Source of the DNA: UBA6614 sp002433235
Lineage (GTDB): Bacteria > Verrucomicrobiota > Verrucomicrobiia > Limisphaerales > UBA1100
Length of the DNA: 64,000 bases
Assembly (NCBI GenBank): GCA_002433235.1
Contig: DJHS01000020.1
Span: 11,043-75,042, forward strand
Reading direction: 5' to 3'
Shown here: piece after piece, positions 16,801 through 29,021 of the stretch
Numbering within the stretch: the stretch's first letter is position 1
How the letters are laid out: every line of letters begins with the position of its first letter
Made by a program: the position numbers and the translations under genes
The notes under the pieces: generated by a model
The model's database searches: none
Seen by the model: only the letters and a program-made list of their open reading frames with translations
What the model was told of the DNA's origin: nothing

Positions 16801-18150
16801 ATGCAGGCTTCAATGGACAAGGTTTGGACCCGGACGCAAAAACATCTCAAGAGTGTGCTCAACGAGGAAACCTACAAACTGTGGTTCACCTCCATCCAGC
16901 CGGTGACCATCAATCAGTCTTCCATCACCCTCGAAGTGCCCAATGACTTTTCCGAGGTCTGGCTGAAGGACAATTACCTGCAATTGCTTCAGGATTCCTT
17001 GGCCGCGACGACCGGCCGCAAGTTGAACGTCAAGTTTCAGGTCACGCCCGGCGCGTCCATGCCGGCCCCCAAGGCGATCAAGGGAGCATCCAAAAAGAAA
17101 TCCGCTGCGCGCAAGACCAGCGAGGGCGACTTGGTCTTCAATCCTCGGAACACCTTTGAGACTTTTGTCGTGGGCAATAACAACAGCTTTGCCCATGCCG
17201 CGGCTCTGGCGGTGGCGCAGGCACCGGGCAAATCCTACAACCCGCTTTTCCTTTATGGCGGTACGGGACTGGGCAAGACGCACTTGCTGCACGCCATTGG
17301 CCAGCATGTGGCGGACAGCAAGAAGGGTGCGAAGGTGGCCTACGTTTCCTCCGAGAAATTCACCAACGAATACATCGCCGCCATTCAGGACAATCAACTG
17401 GTCAAGTTCCGCAAGAAGTACCGGCAGACGGACGTGTTGCTGATTGATGACATCCAGTTTCTCGCCGACAAGGTGCGTATTCAGGAGGAGTTCTTCCACA
17501 CCTTCAACGCGTTGCACGAGGCCCACAAGCAGATCGTGCTCACCTGCGACCGGCCGGCGAGCGAGATACAAAACCTCGAGCATCGTCTGGTGAGCCGCTT
17601 TGAATGGGGCTTGGTTACCGACCTGCAGCCGCCCGATGTCGAAACCCGGTTGGCGATTCTGCGCAACAAGGCCAAGTCCATGGGCGTGGAGATTCCCGAG
17701 GAGGTCATGACCTTTCTGGCCAATCGGATTCGCACGAATATACGCCGGCTCGAGGGCGCGCTCATACGCGTGGCCTCCTATGCTCATCTGACAGGCAAGG
17801 AACTCACCAATGACGTGGTGGAGAATCTCCTGCGCGAAATCTTGCAGGAGGAAGGCCGGCACACCATCACCATTGAGTTCATCCAGAAAAAGGTCGCCGA
17901 GAAATATGACATCCGCTTGGCGGACATGACCAGCAAGCGTCGGCCCGAGAACATCGCTTTTCCCCGGCAGATCGCCATGTTCCTTTCGCGCCAATTGACG
18001 GACCACTCGCTCAGTGCCATTGGCGAGGCATTTGGTGGCCGCGATCATGGCACGGTTCTGCATGCCTGTCGCCTCGTGAAGGATCGTTGCGAAATCGATC
18101 CCAATGTTCGCCAGTCGGTGGCCTATCTCGAGAAACAGCTTTTACGGTAA
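16801..18150 (+). CDS. dnaA: chromosomal replication initiator DnaA
   Basis: The 449-residue AAA+ protein that opens the replication origin. Domain I is at 1-80 (VWTRTQKHLKSVLNEETYKLWF), followed by a short basic linker rather than the long domain II of many species. The AAA+ core starts at NPRNTFETFVVGNNN. Walker A GGTGLGKT is at 153-160, Walker B LLIDDIQF near 217-224, and the arginine-finger region is LVSRFEWGLVTDLQPPD. Domain IV has the DNA-binding signature FGGRDHGTVLHACR near the C terminus. I start at MQASMDKVWT (16801). dnaN, recF and gyrB are not adjacent, which breaks the common oriC gene order. A bidirectional-looking hairpin terminator closes it. Confidence 0.96.
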   Translation: MQASMDKVWTRTQKHLKSVLNEETYKLWFTSIQPVTINQSSITLEVPNDFSEVWLKDNYLQLLQDSLAATTGRKLNVKFQVTPGASMPAPKAIKGASKKKSAARKTSEGDLVFNPRNTFETFVVGNNNSFAHAAALAVAQAPGKSYNPLFLYGGTGLGKTHLLHAIGQHVADSKKGAKVAYVSSEKFTNEYIAAIQDNQLVKFRKKYRQTDVLLIDDIQFLADKVRIQEEFFHTFNALHEAHKQIVLTCDRPASEIQNLEHRLVSRFEWGLVTDLQPPDVETRLAILRNKAKSMGVEIPEEVMTFLANRIRTNIRRLEGALIRVASYAHLTGKELTNDVVENLLREILQEEGRHTITIEFIQKKVAEKYDIRLADMTSKRRPENIAFPRQIAMFLSRQLTDHSLSAIGEAFGGRDHGTVLHACRLVKDRCEIDPNVRQSVAYLEKQLLR

Positions 18151-18180
18151 GTCGAGAAAATAGGGGTTGTGGTGTAAGGA

Positions 18181-18215
18181 TAAAGGGCTGGCCGCTGGTC
18201 AGCCCTTTATTTTTT
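18181..18215 (+). terminator. intrinsic terminator after dnaA
   Basis: TAAAGGGCTG (18181-18190) and CAGCCCTTTA (18200-18209) make a perfect 10-bp stem with a 9-base loop, followed by TTTTTT. The right arm overlaps the end of the convergent aminotransferase gene, whose stop codon is at 18199-18201. Confidence 0.85.
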
Positions 18216-19371
18216 GAACGCAGCGCGCCATGCGTTCCATGGCGGTCTCGACGGCGTCGAGCGCAGTGGCAAAGCAGCAGCGCAAATGCCCCTCGCCGCT
18301 CACGCCGAAGGCATCTCCAGGCACACAAGCCACCTTTTCCTCCTGCAACAGCCGGCGGGCAAATTCGTTGGAAGTCAGGCCCAGGTTTGCTATTGAGGGA
18401 AAGGTATAAAAGGAACCGCGGGGCAGATGGCAGGCCAGCCCCATGTCATTCAGGGCACTCACCATCAGGTTGCGTCTTTGCCGGTAGGCCTCGCGCATGT
18501 TTGCCATGGCTTCCCTGCCATTTCGGATGGCTTCCAGCGCGGCTTCCTGACTGATGATGCTCGCGCAAAGCATACTGTATTGGTGCACGCGGGTGAGCGC
18601 CCGGATGATTTCCGCGGGGCCGCAGGCGTAGCCCACCCGGAATCCTGTCATCGCATACGCCTTGGAGAAACCGTGCAGGAACACTGTGCGTTCCTTCATG
18701 CCCGGCAGGGCTGCGATGCTCGTGTGTTCGCCCTCGAAAGTCAGCTCGGCATAGATCTCATCGGCAATGATCGTTAGGTCATATCGTTGCGCCAGTTCGG
18801 CAATTCCCTGAAGGTTCTCCCGAGTCATGGTGCCACCGGTTGGGTTGGTCGGAAAGTTGAGGATTAGGACGCGGCTCTTGGGAGTGATGACCGCTTCGAT
18901 GGCTGCCTTCGTGACGCTGAACCCTGTGTCCGCCGTGCAGGCCACCGGCACGGCCCGCCCGTGTGCCAGTGCGATCGAGGGGGAATAGCTGACGTAACAG
19001 GGTTCGTGGTAAATCACCTCGTCGCCCGGGTTGACCAAGGCCCGTAACGCGAGGTCAAGCGCCTCGCTTACTCCAACCGTGACCAGAATTTCCGAACCCG
19101 GATCATATTCCACGGCGAAATGATCGCGGACATATCCCGCGATGGCCTCACGCAGCTTGGCTAGGCCCAGATTTGAGGTGTAACCCGTGCGCCCCCGTTC
19201 CAGAGAGTAGATGGCGGCCTCACGCACATTCCATGGGGCTGCGAAATCCGGTTCGCCTACCCCCAGTGAAATCACATCCCGTTGCCCTTGAACGAGTTCA
19301 AAAAACTCTCGGATGCCCGAGGGCGGCAGCGCTTGGACATGCTCGGCAATAGGTGTGCGGTTTTCGCTCAT
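18199..19371 (-). CDS. PLP-dependent class I/II aminotransferase
   Basis: A 390-residue fold-type I aminotransferase of the aspartate/aromatic group. Visible landmarks are the substrate-binding GVGEPDFAAPW, the cofactor phosphate and ring contacts NFPTNPTGGTMT and ADEIYAELTF, the PLP lysine in FLHGFSKAYAMTGFRVGY, and the arginine segment GHLRCCFAT near the end. The general family is secure but the amino donor and acceptor cannot be read out; similar proteins are annotated MalY/PatB-, AspC- or alanine-type. It lies 36 bases downstream of clpX, and is probably the last gene of the leftward operon, although its metabolic link to proteolysis is not evident. Confidence 0.88.
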   Translation of the reverse strand: MSENRTPIAEHVQALPPSGIREFFELVQGQRDVISLGVGEPDFAAPWNVREAAIYSLERGRTGYTSNLGLAKLREAIAGYVRDHFAVEYDPGSEILVTVGVSEALDLALRALVNPGDEVIYHEPCYVSYSPSIALAHGRAVPVACTADTGFSVTKAAIEAVITPKSRVLILNFPTNPTGGTMTRENLQGIAELAQRYDLTIIADEIYAELTFEGEHTSIAALPGMKERTVFLHGFSKAYAMTGFRVGYACGPAEIIRALTRVHQYSMLCASIISQEAALEAIRNGREAMANMREAYRQRRNLMVSALNDMGLACHLPRGSFYTFPSIANLGLTSNEFARRLLQEEKVACVPGDAFGVSGEGHLRCCFATALDAVETAMERMARCVQKIKG

Positions 19372-19407
19372 GCGGAAAATGGGAATGCGGCCGGTTTGTG
19401 CCGGCCA

Positions 19408-20679
19408 TCAAGCCGCGGCCTTCTTTGTGCGGCGGCGAATCACGGGCCGGCCCTTGCCCGTTACGGCTGGGCGCGTGATCTTAATGCTCTCGATTTCGTC
19501 GGTGCCGGGGATGTCGTACATCCAGTCCAGCATTACCTTTTCAAGCAGACCCCTCAGCGCGCGTGCGCCGGTGCCCTTGCTGATCGCCTGTCGCGACAGC
19601 TCCTGTAGCGCGTCCTTGGTAAATTCCAGCTCCACCCCTTCCAGTGCCATGAGTTTCTGGAACTGCTTGGTCAGCGCGCTCTTGGTCTCGGTCAGGATGG
19701 AAACCAACTGTTCTTCCGTCAGCTCGTCCAGCACCGTGACCATCGGCAGGCGGCCGATGAATTCTGGAATGAACCCGAAGCTCAAAAAATCCTCCGGCTC
19801 TACCCGGTTCAGGATTTCATTCTTTTCCAGCACTCCCTCACGGTGGGTCTGTTCCACGGCTCCGAACCCCAGCACATGGCTGCCCAGCCGTTTCTGGATC
19901 ACCTTCTCAAGATCCACAAAGGCGCCGCCGCAAATGAAGAGGATGTTGCGTGTATCGACGCGGATGTATTCTTGCTGTGGATGCTTGCGCCCGCCTTGTG
20001 GCGGCACACTGCAAACGGTGCCTTCCAGGATTTTCAACAACGCCTGTTGCACGCCTTCGCCGGAGACGTCGCGGGTAATCGACACATTTTCGGTGCGCCT
20101 CGAAATCTTGTCAATTTCATCGATGTAGATGATGCCCATCTCGGCGCGCTTCACGTCGTAGTCCGAATTCTGGAGGAGACGCAGGATGATGTTCTCCACA
20201 TCTTCGCCCACGTAGCCTGCCTCCGTGAGTGTGGTGGCATCAGCAATGGCAAACGGCACGTCCAAGACCCTGGCCAGCGTGCGGGCCAGCAATGTCTTGC
20301 CCGAGCCCGTGGCCCCGACGAGCATGATGTTAGTCTTTTCGATCTCCACTTCCGCATGGGGATCATCCGGGGCGGGCTCGCGTTGCTCGTGCAGCAGGCG
20401 CTTGTAGTGGTTGTGCACTGCCACCGCGAGGGTCTTCTTCGCGTTGTCCTGACCGATGCAATGCTCGTCCAACGCGGCCTTGATTTCCGACGGGCGCAGT
20501 ACCTTTAGCTCGGGAGCGGCCTTGGTTCGTTCGGCTGCCAGTTCCTTGTCGAGTACCTTCTTGAAGGTATCCACGCAGCCGTCGCAAATATACACGCCGG
20601 GCCCGGACACCAGCTTTTTCACTTCCGCGTGCGTCTTGCCGCAGAAGCTGCATAGCGTCAGGTTTTTGGGGCGGGCCAT
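19408..20679 (-). CDS. clpX: ATP-dependent Clp protease ATP-binding subunit ClpX
   Basis: The 423-residue AAA+ unfoldase that feeds substrates to ClpP. The N-terminal zinc domain has cysteines at 10, 13, 32 and 35 (CSFC...CDGC). Walker A is GATGSGKTLLA, Walker B IIYIDEIDK, the RKH pore loop is GGRKHPQQEYI, and LGFG in SHVLGFGAV is the ClpP-docking loop. The sensor 2 arginine is in GTGARALRG. The C-terminal tail is Lys/Arg/Ala-rich. It lies 9 bases downstream of clpP in the same operon, as in most bacteria, while trigger factor (commonly upstream) is 14 kb away. Confidence 0.96.
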   Translation of the reverse strand: MARPKNLTLCSFCGKTHAEVKKLVSGPGVYICDGCVDTFKKVLDKELAAERTKAAPELKVLRPSEIKAALDEHCIGQDNAKKTLAVAVHNHYKRLLHEQREPAPDDPHAEVEIEKTNIMLVGATGSGKTLLARTLARVLDVPFAIADATTLTEAGYVGEDVENIILRLLQNSDYDVKRAEMGIIYIDEIDKISRRTENVSITRDVSGEGVQQALLKILEGTVCSVPPQGGRKHPQQEYIRVDTRNILFICGGAFVDLEKVIQKRLGSHVLGFGAVEQTHREGVLEKNEILNRVEPEDFLSFGFIPEFIGRLPMVTVLDELTEEQLVSILTETKSALTKQFQKLMALEGVELEFTKDALQELSRQAISKGTGARALRGLLEKVMLDWMYDIPGTDEIESIKITRPAVTGKGRPVIRRRTKKAAA

Positions 20680-20688
20680 TTTTAAAAG

Positions 20689-21336
20689 TTACTTGTCCTC
20701 CACGGAGGTCTTGTCCGGCAGCGAGGGCACATCCTTGCGTGACTCCACCACCTCGTCCACCAGGCCAAACTCCTTGGCTTCCTGGGCGGACATGAAGTTG
20801 TCACGGTCACAAGCCTTCTCAACCGCATCGTAGTCCTGCCCCGAATGCTTGGAGAGGATGTTGTTGAGCCGCTTTTTCAGGTCCAGCATGTGGCGCACGC
20901 GAATCTCCATGTCCGTCGCCTGTCCCTCGGCACCGCCCAAGACTTGATGGATCATGATGTTGGCGTTGGGCAGCGAGTAGCGTTTGCCCGCCGTTCCTCC
21001 CGCCAGCAGGACGGCCCCCATGCTGGCGGCTTGGCCAATGCAGTAGGTGTTCACGTCGCAGGTCAGGAACTGCATCGTGTCATAGACCGCCAACCCGGCA
21101 GTCACATGGCCGCCGGGTGAGTTGATGTAGAGATGAATGTCCTTCTTCGGGTCAGTCATCTGCAAAAACAACATTTGGGCGATGACGACGTTGGCAACTT
21201 GATCGTCAATGCCGGTGCCGAGAAAAATGATCCGGTCGACCAGCAGCCGCGAGTAAATGTCGTAGCCTCGTTCTCCGCGCCCGGTCTGTTCGACCACGTG
21301 CGGGACGAGATAGTTGTTTTGAATCTCCTTGCCCAT
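20689..21336 (-). CDS. clpP: ATP-dependent Clp protease proteolytic subunit
   Basis: The 215-residue serine protease that forms the tetradecameric chamber partnered by ClpX. The catalytic serine is in GQAASMGAVLLAGG, histidine in ANIMIHQVLGGAEGQATD, and the aspartate near CDRDNFMSAQEA. The handle and axial features (LYINSPGGHVTAGLAVYDTM) are complete. I start at the ATG MGKEIQNNYLVPHVVEQ (21336); a GTG-initiated frame to 21405 would overlap the preceding rnc gene. The mature start after processing is probably close to VVEQTGRGERGYDIYSRLL. The C-terminal tail is acidic (KTSVEDK). Confidence 0.95.
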   Translation of the reverse strand: MGKEIQNNYLVPHVVEQTGRGERGYDIYSRLLVDRIIFLGTGIDDQVANVVIAQMLFLQMTDPKKDIHLYINSPGGHVTAGLAVYDTMQFLTCDVNTYCIGQAASMGAVLLAGGTAGKRYSLPNANIMIHQVLGGAEGQATDMEIRVRHMLDLKKRLNNILSKHSGQDYDAVEKACDRDNFMSAQEAKEFGLVDEVVESRKDVPSLPDKTSVEDK

Positions 21337-21388
21337 AGAACAAAAAAAGCGGCTGGAACCTAACGGGAAATGCCCCTCCGCGTCAATT

Positions 21389-22132
21389 TCAATGACTTCC
21401 GGCACTGCGGGCGGCAGTCTTCTTGCGACTCCGCTTTTTACGCGCAGGCTTTTTCAAAACACAAATCGCTGCCGCGGCGGCATCCGCTTCCGCCAGCTTC
21501 TTGCTTTTGCCTTTGCCGCGCGCCAGTTCGCGGCCCTCGTGGTGAACTGCGCAGACAAACTCACGGTCGTGATCCGGCCCGGTGGCATCCAGAAGTTTGT
21601 AATCCGGCGACACGTGTGACTTGGACTGCATCATTTCCTGCAACTCCCCCTTGGGATTGCCCACAAACTGGCCCGCATCCACTCCATGCAGCACTTTTTC
21701 AAACTGCGCATGCACAAATTTCCGAACCTTGGTGAACCCTCCATCGAGATAGATCGCGCCTACCAACGCCTCAAAGGCGTCAGCCAGTGCCGAGTCGCGG
21801 TCGCGTCCGCCGCTCTTTTCCTCGCCGCGACTGAGGATTAGTTGTGTGCCCAAGCGAATGGCTCTGGCGCGGGCCGCCAATCCTTCGCGGTTGACCAGCC
21901 GCGCGCGCGCCTTGGACAGTGCTCCCTCATCGCGCCCGGGGAATTCCTTGTACAGGGCTGCACTGATGGTGAGTTGCAGGACGGCGTCTCCCAGAAATTC
22001 AAGCCGCTGGTTGTTCGCTACTGCTTCTCCCTTTTCGTGGCCCACCGAGGGATGCGTCAACGCCAGCGACAACAGCTCCGGCTTGCGGAAGGTGTATCCG
22101 ATGCGTTTTTGAAATGGCCCCAGCCGTGGCAT
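21389..22132 (-). CDS. rnc: ribonuclease III
   Basis: A 247-residue double-strand-specific endoribonuclease that matures rRNA and cleaves structured mRNAs. The signature NQRLEFLGDAVL is at residues 41-52 with the catalytic Glu and Asp, and the second acidic pair is in ADAFEALVGAIYLDGG. The dsRNA-binding domain occupies about 160-230 (GNPKGELQEMMQSK, ending AEADAAAAAICVL). The tail is basic (KKPARKKRSRKKTAAR), which may add RNA affinity. It sits 3 bases downstream of the zinc-protein gene and 52 bases upstream of clpP. Confidence 0.95.
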   Translation of the reverse strand: MPRLGPFQKRIGYTFRKPELLSLALTHPSVGHEKGEAVANNQRLEFLGDAVLQLTISAALYKEFPGRDEGALSKARARLVNREGLAARARAIRLGTQLILSRGEEKSGGRDRDSALADAFEALVGAIYLDGGFTKVRKFVHAQFEKVLHGVDAGQFVGNPKGELQEMMQSKSHVSPDYKLLDATGPDHDREFVCAVHHEGRELARGKGKSKKLAEADAAAAAICVLKKPARKKRSRKKTAARSAGSH

Positions 22133-22135
22133 GGG

Positions 22136-22720
22136 TCAGGAAGCCGTCGTGGGCTCAGGCGTCGCTTGTTCTTCCTCCACCGCCTCCGGCGGCCAGGGCT
22201 CATCGCCTCGCGGCAGACCATGCTCCAAGAGCGCCGCCACCTCTATCTGCACCTGTTCCAGTTCCTCCAGTTTTAAATCCGGGTCCGGGATCGTGAACAG
22301 GTCGCCGCTTGCCGGGTGCTCATAGACAAACACTCGCCTACCCTCCTCGCGCAGTTGTTCCTTGACCTTCAGCAACCGCTTACGCTCCAGCATTACGGCC
22401 AGAATGTAGCTGGCCTCACGCCAGCGTTCCTCGTGTGTGGCCACGAGCTTGCGCAACAGGGATTCCGCCGTGTCCTTTTCAATCACATCCGGCGGCTCTT
22501 CCGGTGGGGCTTCATAAATCCCCTGCCAATGTGAGATGAACCCCTTACGGTGATTGGCGCCTTCGGCGTATTTTGCGGCCCAGCAGCCGTCACACAAGTC
22601 CAGACGGCGAAACTCGCGATCCTCGTCCACCAGCAGCGTGTGGCAAGCACTTCGGTCGGTGAATCGTGCCTCGCATTCCCCGCAGGCATGCCCGCGCGTC
22701 TGGATGTTCCAATCATTCAT
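22136..22720 (-). CDS. unknown protein with N-terminal CxxC zinc pairs
   Basis: A 194-residue cytoplasmic protein without a name that I can give. It begins with GHACGECEARFTDRSACHTLL and LDLCDGCWAAKY, two CxxC pairs spaced like a small zinc ribbon. The middle is helical and charged (RKLVATHEERWREASYILAVMLERKRLLKV), and the C terminus is acidic and proline-rich. The arrangement resembles the adaptor-like McsA/UvrB-motif proteins that sit next to Clp genes, but the UVR motif is not clear. Its position directly before rnc-clpP-clpX suggests a role in quality control; this is inference from context. Confidence 0.65.
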   Translation of the reverse strand: MNDWNIQTRGHACGECEARFTDRSACHTLLVDEDREFRRLDLCDGCWAAKYAEGANHRKGFISHWQGIYEAPPEEPPDVIEKDTAESLLRKLVATHEERWREASYILAVMLERKRLLKVKEQLREEGRRVFVYEHPASGDLFTIPDPDLKLEELEQVQIEVAALLEHGLPRGDEPWPPEAVEEEQATPEPTTAS

Positions 22721-22777
22721 GAAAGCCCCATTGAAAAACTCGCCGGGCAGCCGCGCAACGCTTTGTTGTTCACGGCC

Positions 22778-23263
22778 TCACAGGTCGTAAAGACCGCTGT
22801 CACGCGTGTAGGACGCGCTGCTGCCGCCAGGGCCACCGGATTCATCTGGCCCCATGAACTGGTCGAATATCTCCCCCATATCCTCCTCTATCTTGTCAGG
22901 ATCCTCGCCGGATTCCAGTCGCCGTATGGCGTCGTTCATTTCCTTGGGCATCATGTCGTCGGGCAAGGCTTTCTGCATCTTGCGCATCATGTGCGCCATG
23001 TGTTTGGGATTGTTTTCGTCGAGGTGCGCCATGTCCTTTTCCATCTCGCGCATGAAACGGTCCATGCGTGGGCCGTCAAAATCGGGAGAGTCATCCCCTC
23101 CGGTCTCGGTGGCGCCCTTGAGGGGCGCGAAACGGCTGACCTCCTTCTCCAGTTTTTTGTTGCCACACTGGGGGCAGGCCGGCTTGCGGGTGGGCTTCAG
23201 GCGACGCGCGAGGAAGGAAAAGATTTTACGGCACTCGGGGCAGGCATATTCGTAGATGGGCAT
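22778..23263 (-). CDS. FmdB-type zinc-ribbon protein with long acidic C terminus
   Basis: A 161-residue protein beginning MPIYEYACPECRKIFSFLAR and continuing with PACPQCGNKKLEKEVSRFAPL, the two CxxC knuckles of the FmdB/CxxC_CxxC family. These small zinc ribbons are usually annotated as regulatory, with little proof. Residues 60-135 form a Met-, Asp- and Glu-rich helical segment (MREMEKDMAHLDENNPKHMAHMMRKM), and the tail is Gly/Ser-rich. It lies upstream of the zinc-protein and rnc genes in the leftward cluster. A second, cysteine-poor member lies at 52558. Confidence 0.82.
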   Translation of the reverse strand: MPIYEYACPECRKIFSFLARRLKPTRKPACPQCGNKKLEKEVSRFAPLKGATETGGDDSPDFDGPRMDRFMREMEKDMAHLDENNPKHMAHMMRKMQKALPDDMMPKEMNDAIRRLESGEDPDKIEEDMGEIFDQFMGPDESGGPGGSSASYTRDSGLYDL

Positions 23264-23347
23264 GTCCAGTGAAAAACAGTTTCTGGCCGCTGAATATTCA
23301 AATTGGGTGCTGTTGCCAAGGCAGAAATCCCAGACCCGAGGTGGAGC

Positions 23348-24229
23348 TTACTGGTCGGCCCATTTTTCGTATTCCTCAAGGATGGCCTCACGCGAACAGT
23401 GGGGTCGGAGAATGGCCCGGGCCTGATACTTGTATTCGCGCATGACCTCGTACTTGGGGACAATGAACTGCCAGTCCCACGCGGGGTTGGAGGTGTTGTG
23501 TTCCTGATTGACACCGCCGCCACTGGGGGAATGAGTGAACCGAATGCCGGCGGCTGGCTTGAACATGAGGATGTATGTGAGGCCTTCAAACCGCCCATAA
23601 TAAAGGGGCCGGGCAAAGCGCATGGGGGAGAAGTTTTTAAACAGAGCATCCCGGGTGCCTTCCTTCCACGTGAGTTTAAAGGTGTCGTCATGGGCAAGGA
23701 CGGTGCTTTCGTCGTCATGGGCTTGGGTGCAAAATTGCATCCAAAGGTGTTCCTTGGGGCGCCAGCCGCCGGTAAAATAAAGGCTCTTGTCGGCTGGGGC
23801 ATTGATGTAGCTGGCCCAGAAACAGCCGAACCAGCCGCGGCGATGGACATGTTGGTGCGGCGTGCAGCGGAATTCAATGTCGAGATACCACGGTGGGCGC
23901 AGGGTGAAAGTGGTGGTGCTTTCGACATGGAGATGGGGCGTGGGCGGCTGGTGAAGCTGGGCCTGCTGATCGTTGAGTTTGCGGAAGATCATGGGCGCGC
24001 GGCGGGGCTCAAAGAAGGTGTCGCGATCCTGAAACTCTGTTTCGCCATTGAAGATATGCTCAAGGTTGAGGCCGGCATAACGGGGAACGAAAATGCTGCG
24101 GGAGGATTGGCGGTGCCGGAAATCCCAGACTCCGTTGTATCCAGCACGATGGCCACCGGAGGGTTCGTGGGCGGAGTTGTCACCGATGAGGGCGGTGAGA
24201 TCGCCAATCTTGAAGGTTGCGTGGGCCAT
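23348..24229 (-). CDS. unknown protein, His/Trp-rich beta fold
   Basis: A 293-residue protein that I do not recognise. It has no signal peptide or membrane helix. It is rich in aromatic and histidine residues, with segments such as HQPPTPHLHVESTTTFTL, RCTPHQHVHRRGWFGCFWASYIN and FTHSPSGGGVNQEHNTSNPAWDW that alternate like beta strands; a beta-sandwich sugar-binding or cupin-like fold is possible but not shown. A motif GYNGVWDFRHR near the start hints at ligand recognition. It precedes fmdB by 84 bases on the same strand and may be its own transcription unit. I cannot propose a function. Confidence 0.6.
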   Translation of the reverse strand: MAHATFKIGDLTALIGDNSAHEPSGGHRAGYNGVWDFRHRQSSRSIFVPRYAGLNLEHIFNGETEFQDRDTFFEPRRAPMIFRKLNDQQAQLHQPPTPHLHVESTTTFTLRPPWYLDIEFRCTPHQHVHRRGWFGCFWASYINAPADKSLYFTGGWRPKEHLWMQFCTQAHDDESTVLAHDDTFKLTWKEGTRDALFKNFSPMRFARPLYYGRFEGLTYILMFKPAAGIRFTHSPSGGGVNQEHNTSNPAWDWQFIVPKYEVMREYKYQARAILRPHCSREAILEEYEKWADQ

Positions 24230-24381
24230 GGGGAGATATTGCCACCGAGGTGGCTTAGGGCGAGCGAAAAGGGTTGCCTATTCGAGGCGAATAGCTAGGC
24301 TCCCACCCAAGTCCAATGAAACACTCCGCCGGCATGGACGTCTGTGGAGTGGACATCAACCAAAACCATATACACATAACC

Positions 24382-24768
24382 ATGAAGAAACTCCTGGCAT
24401 TTGCTGTAACCACCCTTTTCGCCGTCTCCCTGAGCGCGGGCGAATATCCGGACATCTCCATCAAGGAGCTGAAGGAGCAAATTGCGGCCAAGAAAGTGAC
24501 CGTGATCGACGTCATGAGCGCCAAGTCCTTCGCCAAGGGGCACGTGCCCACGGCAATCAGCTACGCCAAAAGCGGCAAATCGCTGGCCAAGCTGCTGCCC
24601 AAGGACAAGGACGCCCTCATCGTGGCGTACTGCGGCGGCCCGAAGTGCAAGGCGTATAAGCGCGCCGCGGACCTCGCTGCCAAGCTCGGCTACACGAATG
24701 TGAAGCACATGAGCGCAGGCATCAGTGGCTGGAAGAGCGCTGGCGAGAAGGTCGAGAAGGCCAACTAA
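24382..24768 (+). CDS. secreted rhodanese-like domain protein
   Basis: A 128-residue exported single-domain rhodanese-like protein. Residues 1-19 are a signal peptide (MKKLLAFAVTTLFAVSLSA). The domain has the usual landmarks: VTVIDVMSAKSFAKGHVPTAISY, and the active-site loop starting at the catalytic cysteine in VAYCGGPKCKA. A second cysteine follows in that loop, which is uncommon. In the periplasm such proteins may carry sulfane sulfur or assist sulfur metabolism. I chose ATG 24382 because it opens the signal; the frame extends to 24316. It is closed by a terminator. Confidence 0.85.
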   Translation: MKKLLAFAVTTLFAVSLSAGEYPDISIKELKEQIAAKKVTVIDVMSAKSFAKGHVPTAISYAKSGKSLAKLLPKDKDALIVAYCGGPKCKAYKRAADLAAKLGYTNVKHMSAGISGWKSAGEKVEKAN

Positions 24769-24791
24769 TTACCTGTCACAGACCAAACACG

Positions 24792-24815
24792 GGCGTTCCT
24801 CGGGGGCGCCTTTTT
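24792..24815 (+). terminator. intrinsic terminator after rhodanese gene
   Basis: GGCGTTCC (24792-24799) pairs with GGGGCGCC (24803-24810), using two G-T pairs, with a 3-base loop and then TTTTT. It separates this gene from the aldolase-like gene at 24864. Confidence 0.6.
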
Positions 24816-24863
24816 CTTTTCGGTGGCCAGCGCACGTGTGCCGGCCTATAACCAGCGGCTCTC

Positions 24864-25694
24864 ATGAAGGACTATCGACTGAAGCGTCTTTTTAATGCCA
24901 CCTCCGGACACTGCTTTGACGTGGCCGTGGATCACGGGTTTTTTAATGAGCCGGGTTTTCTTCAGGGCATTGAAAATCAGGCGTCGGCTGTACGGACTTT
25001 GGTGGAAGCCGCGCCGGACGCCATCCAGTTGACAGTTGGCCAAGCCCCCCTGTTGCAGGAGGTGGCAGGCCGGGAAAAACCCTCGCTTGTGCTGCGCACC
25101 GACGTGGCCAATGTTTACGGAACGAATTTGCCGGAGGTCCTCTTCAGCCGGATGATCGAGCAGCCGGTGGAGCAGGCCCTGCGACTGGATGCGGCCTGTG
25201 TGGTTGTGAATCTGTTCCGCATTCCCGGCGCGGCGGAGGTGACCGGGCATTGTCTGGAAAATATCCTCAAGCTGAAGCCGGCGTGTGACCGCTTTGGCAT
25301 GCCGCTGATGATTGAGCCGCTGGTATTTAAGCCCAACGCCGAGGCGGGCGGCTATCAGGTGGATGGCAATCTGGCCAAGATTAAGCCACTTGTGCGCCAA
25401 GCCGTGGAGTTGGGCGCGGACGTGATCAAGGCCGATCCCACGGATGACCCAGCGGATTACCACGAGGTCATTGAGGTGGCCGGGCGCGTGCCTGTGTTGG
25501 TGCGCGGGGGCGGTCGTGTGTCCGATGAGGAAATTTTCCGGCGCACACACGCGCTCATGGCCCAGGGTGCCAAGGGCATTGTTTACGGGCGGAATGTGAT
25601 CCAGCACGCCAACCCCAGGGGCATGACCCAGGCGCTGATGGCCTTGGTACACGAGGCGGCCAGCCCGGAGGCTGCGACAAAGCACTTGGCGTGA
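24864..25694 (+). CDS. class I aldolase, DhnA/DeoC-LacD type
   Basis: A 276-residue TIM-barrel aldolase of the DhnA (archaeal-type class I fructose-bisphosphate) family, which also includes LsrF and related sugar-phosphate lyases. The start GHCFDVAVDHGFF matches the family N-terminal strand. The Schiff-base lysine is expected in GADVIKADPTDDP, and phosphate-binding glycines are in VPVLVRGGGRVSD and the last strand GIVYGRNVIQHANP. It is 62 bases upstream of secA and probably not functionally related. The substrate is not certain: fructose-bisphosphate, a deoxy-sugar phosphate or an aromatic amino-acid precursor are all possible. Confidence 0.8.
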   Translation: MKDYRLKRLFNATSGHCFDVAVDHGFFNEPGFLQGIENQASAVRTLVEAAPDAIQLTVGQAPLLQEVAGREKPSLVLRTDVANVYGTNLPEVLFSRMIEQPVEQALRLDAACVVVNLFRIPGAAEVTGHCLENILKLKPACDRFGMPLMIEPLVFKPNAEAGGYQVDGNLAKIKPLVRQAVELGADVIKADPTDDPADYHEVIEVAGRVPVLVRGGGRVSDEEIFRRTHALMAQGAKGIVYGRNVIQHANPRGMTQALMALVHEAASPEAATKHLA

Positions 25695-25756
25695 CCATGG
25701 AAAGGCTCGACGCGGTCGCTTCGGTTGCGTAGGGTCTGCCGTTCCATTTTACAGGC

Positions 25757-29017
<3,261 letters not shown>

Positions 29018-29021
29018 GGCG

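Noticed and set aside
16810..18063. 417-codon minus-strand frame opposite dnaA
   Set aside because: Typical antisense shadow of a GC-rich gene; the sense gene has all DnaA motifs.
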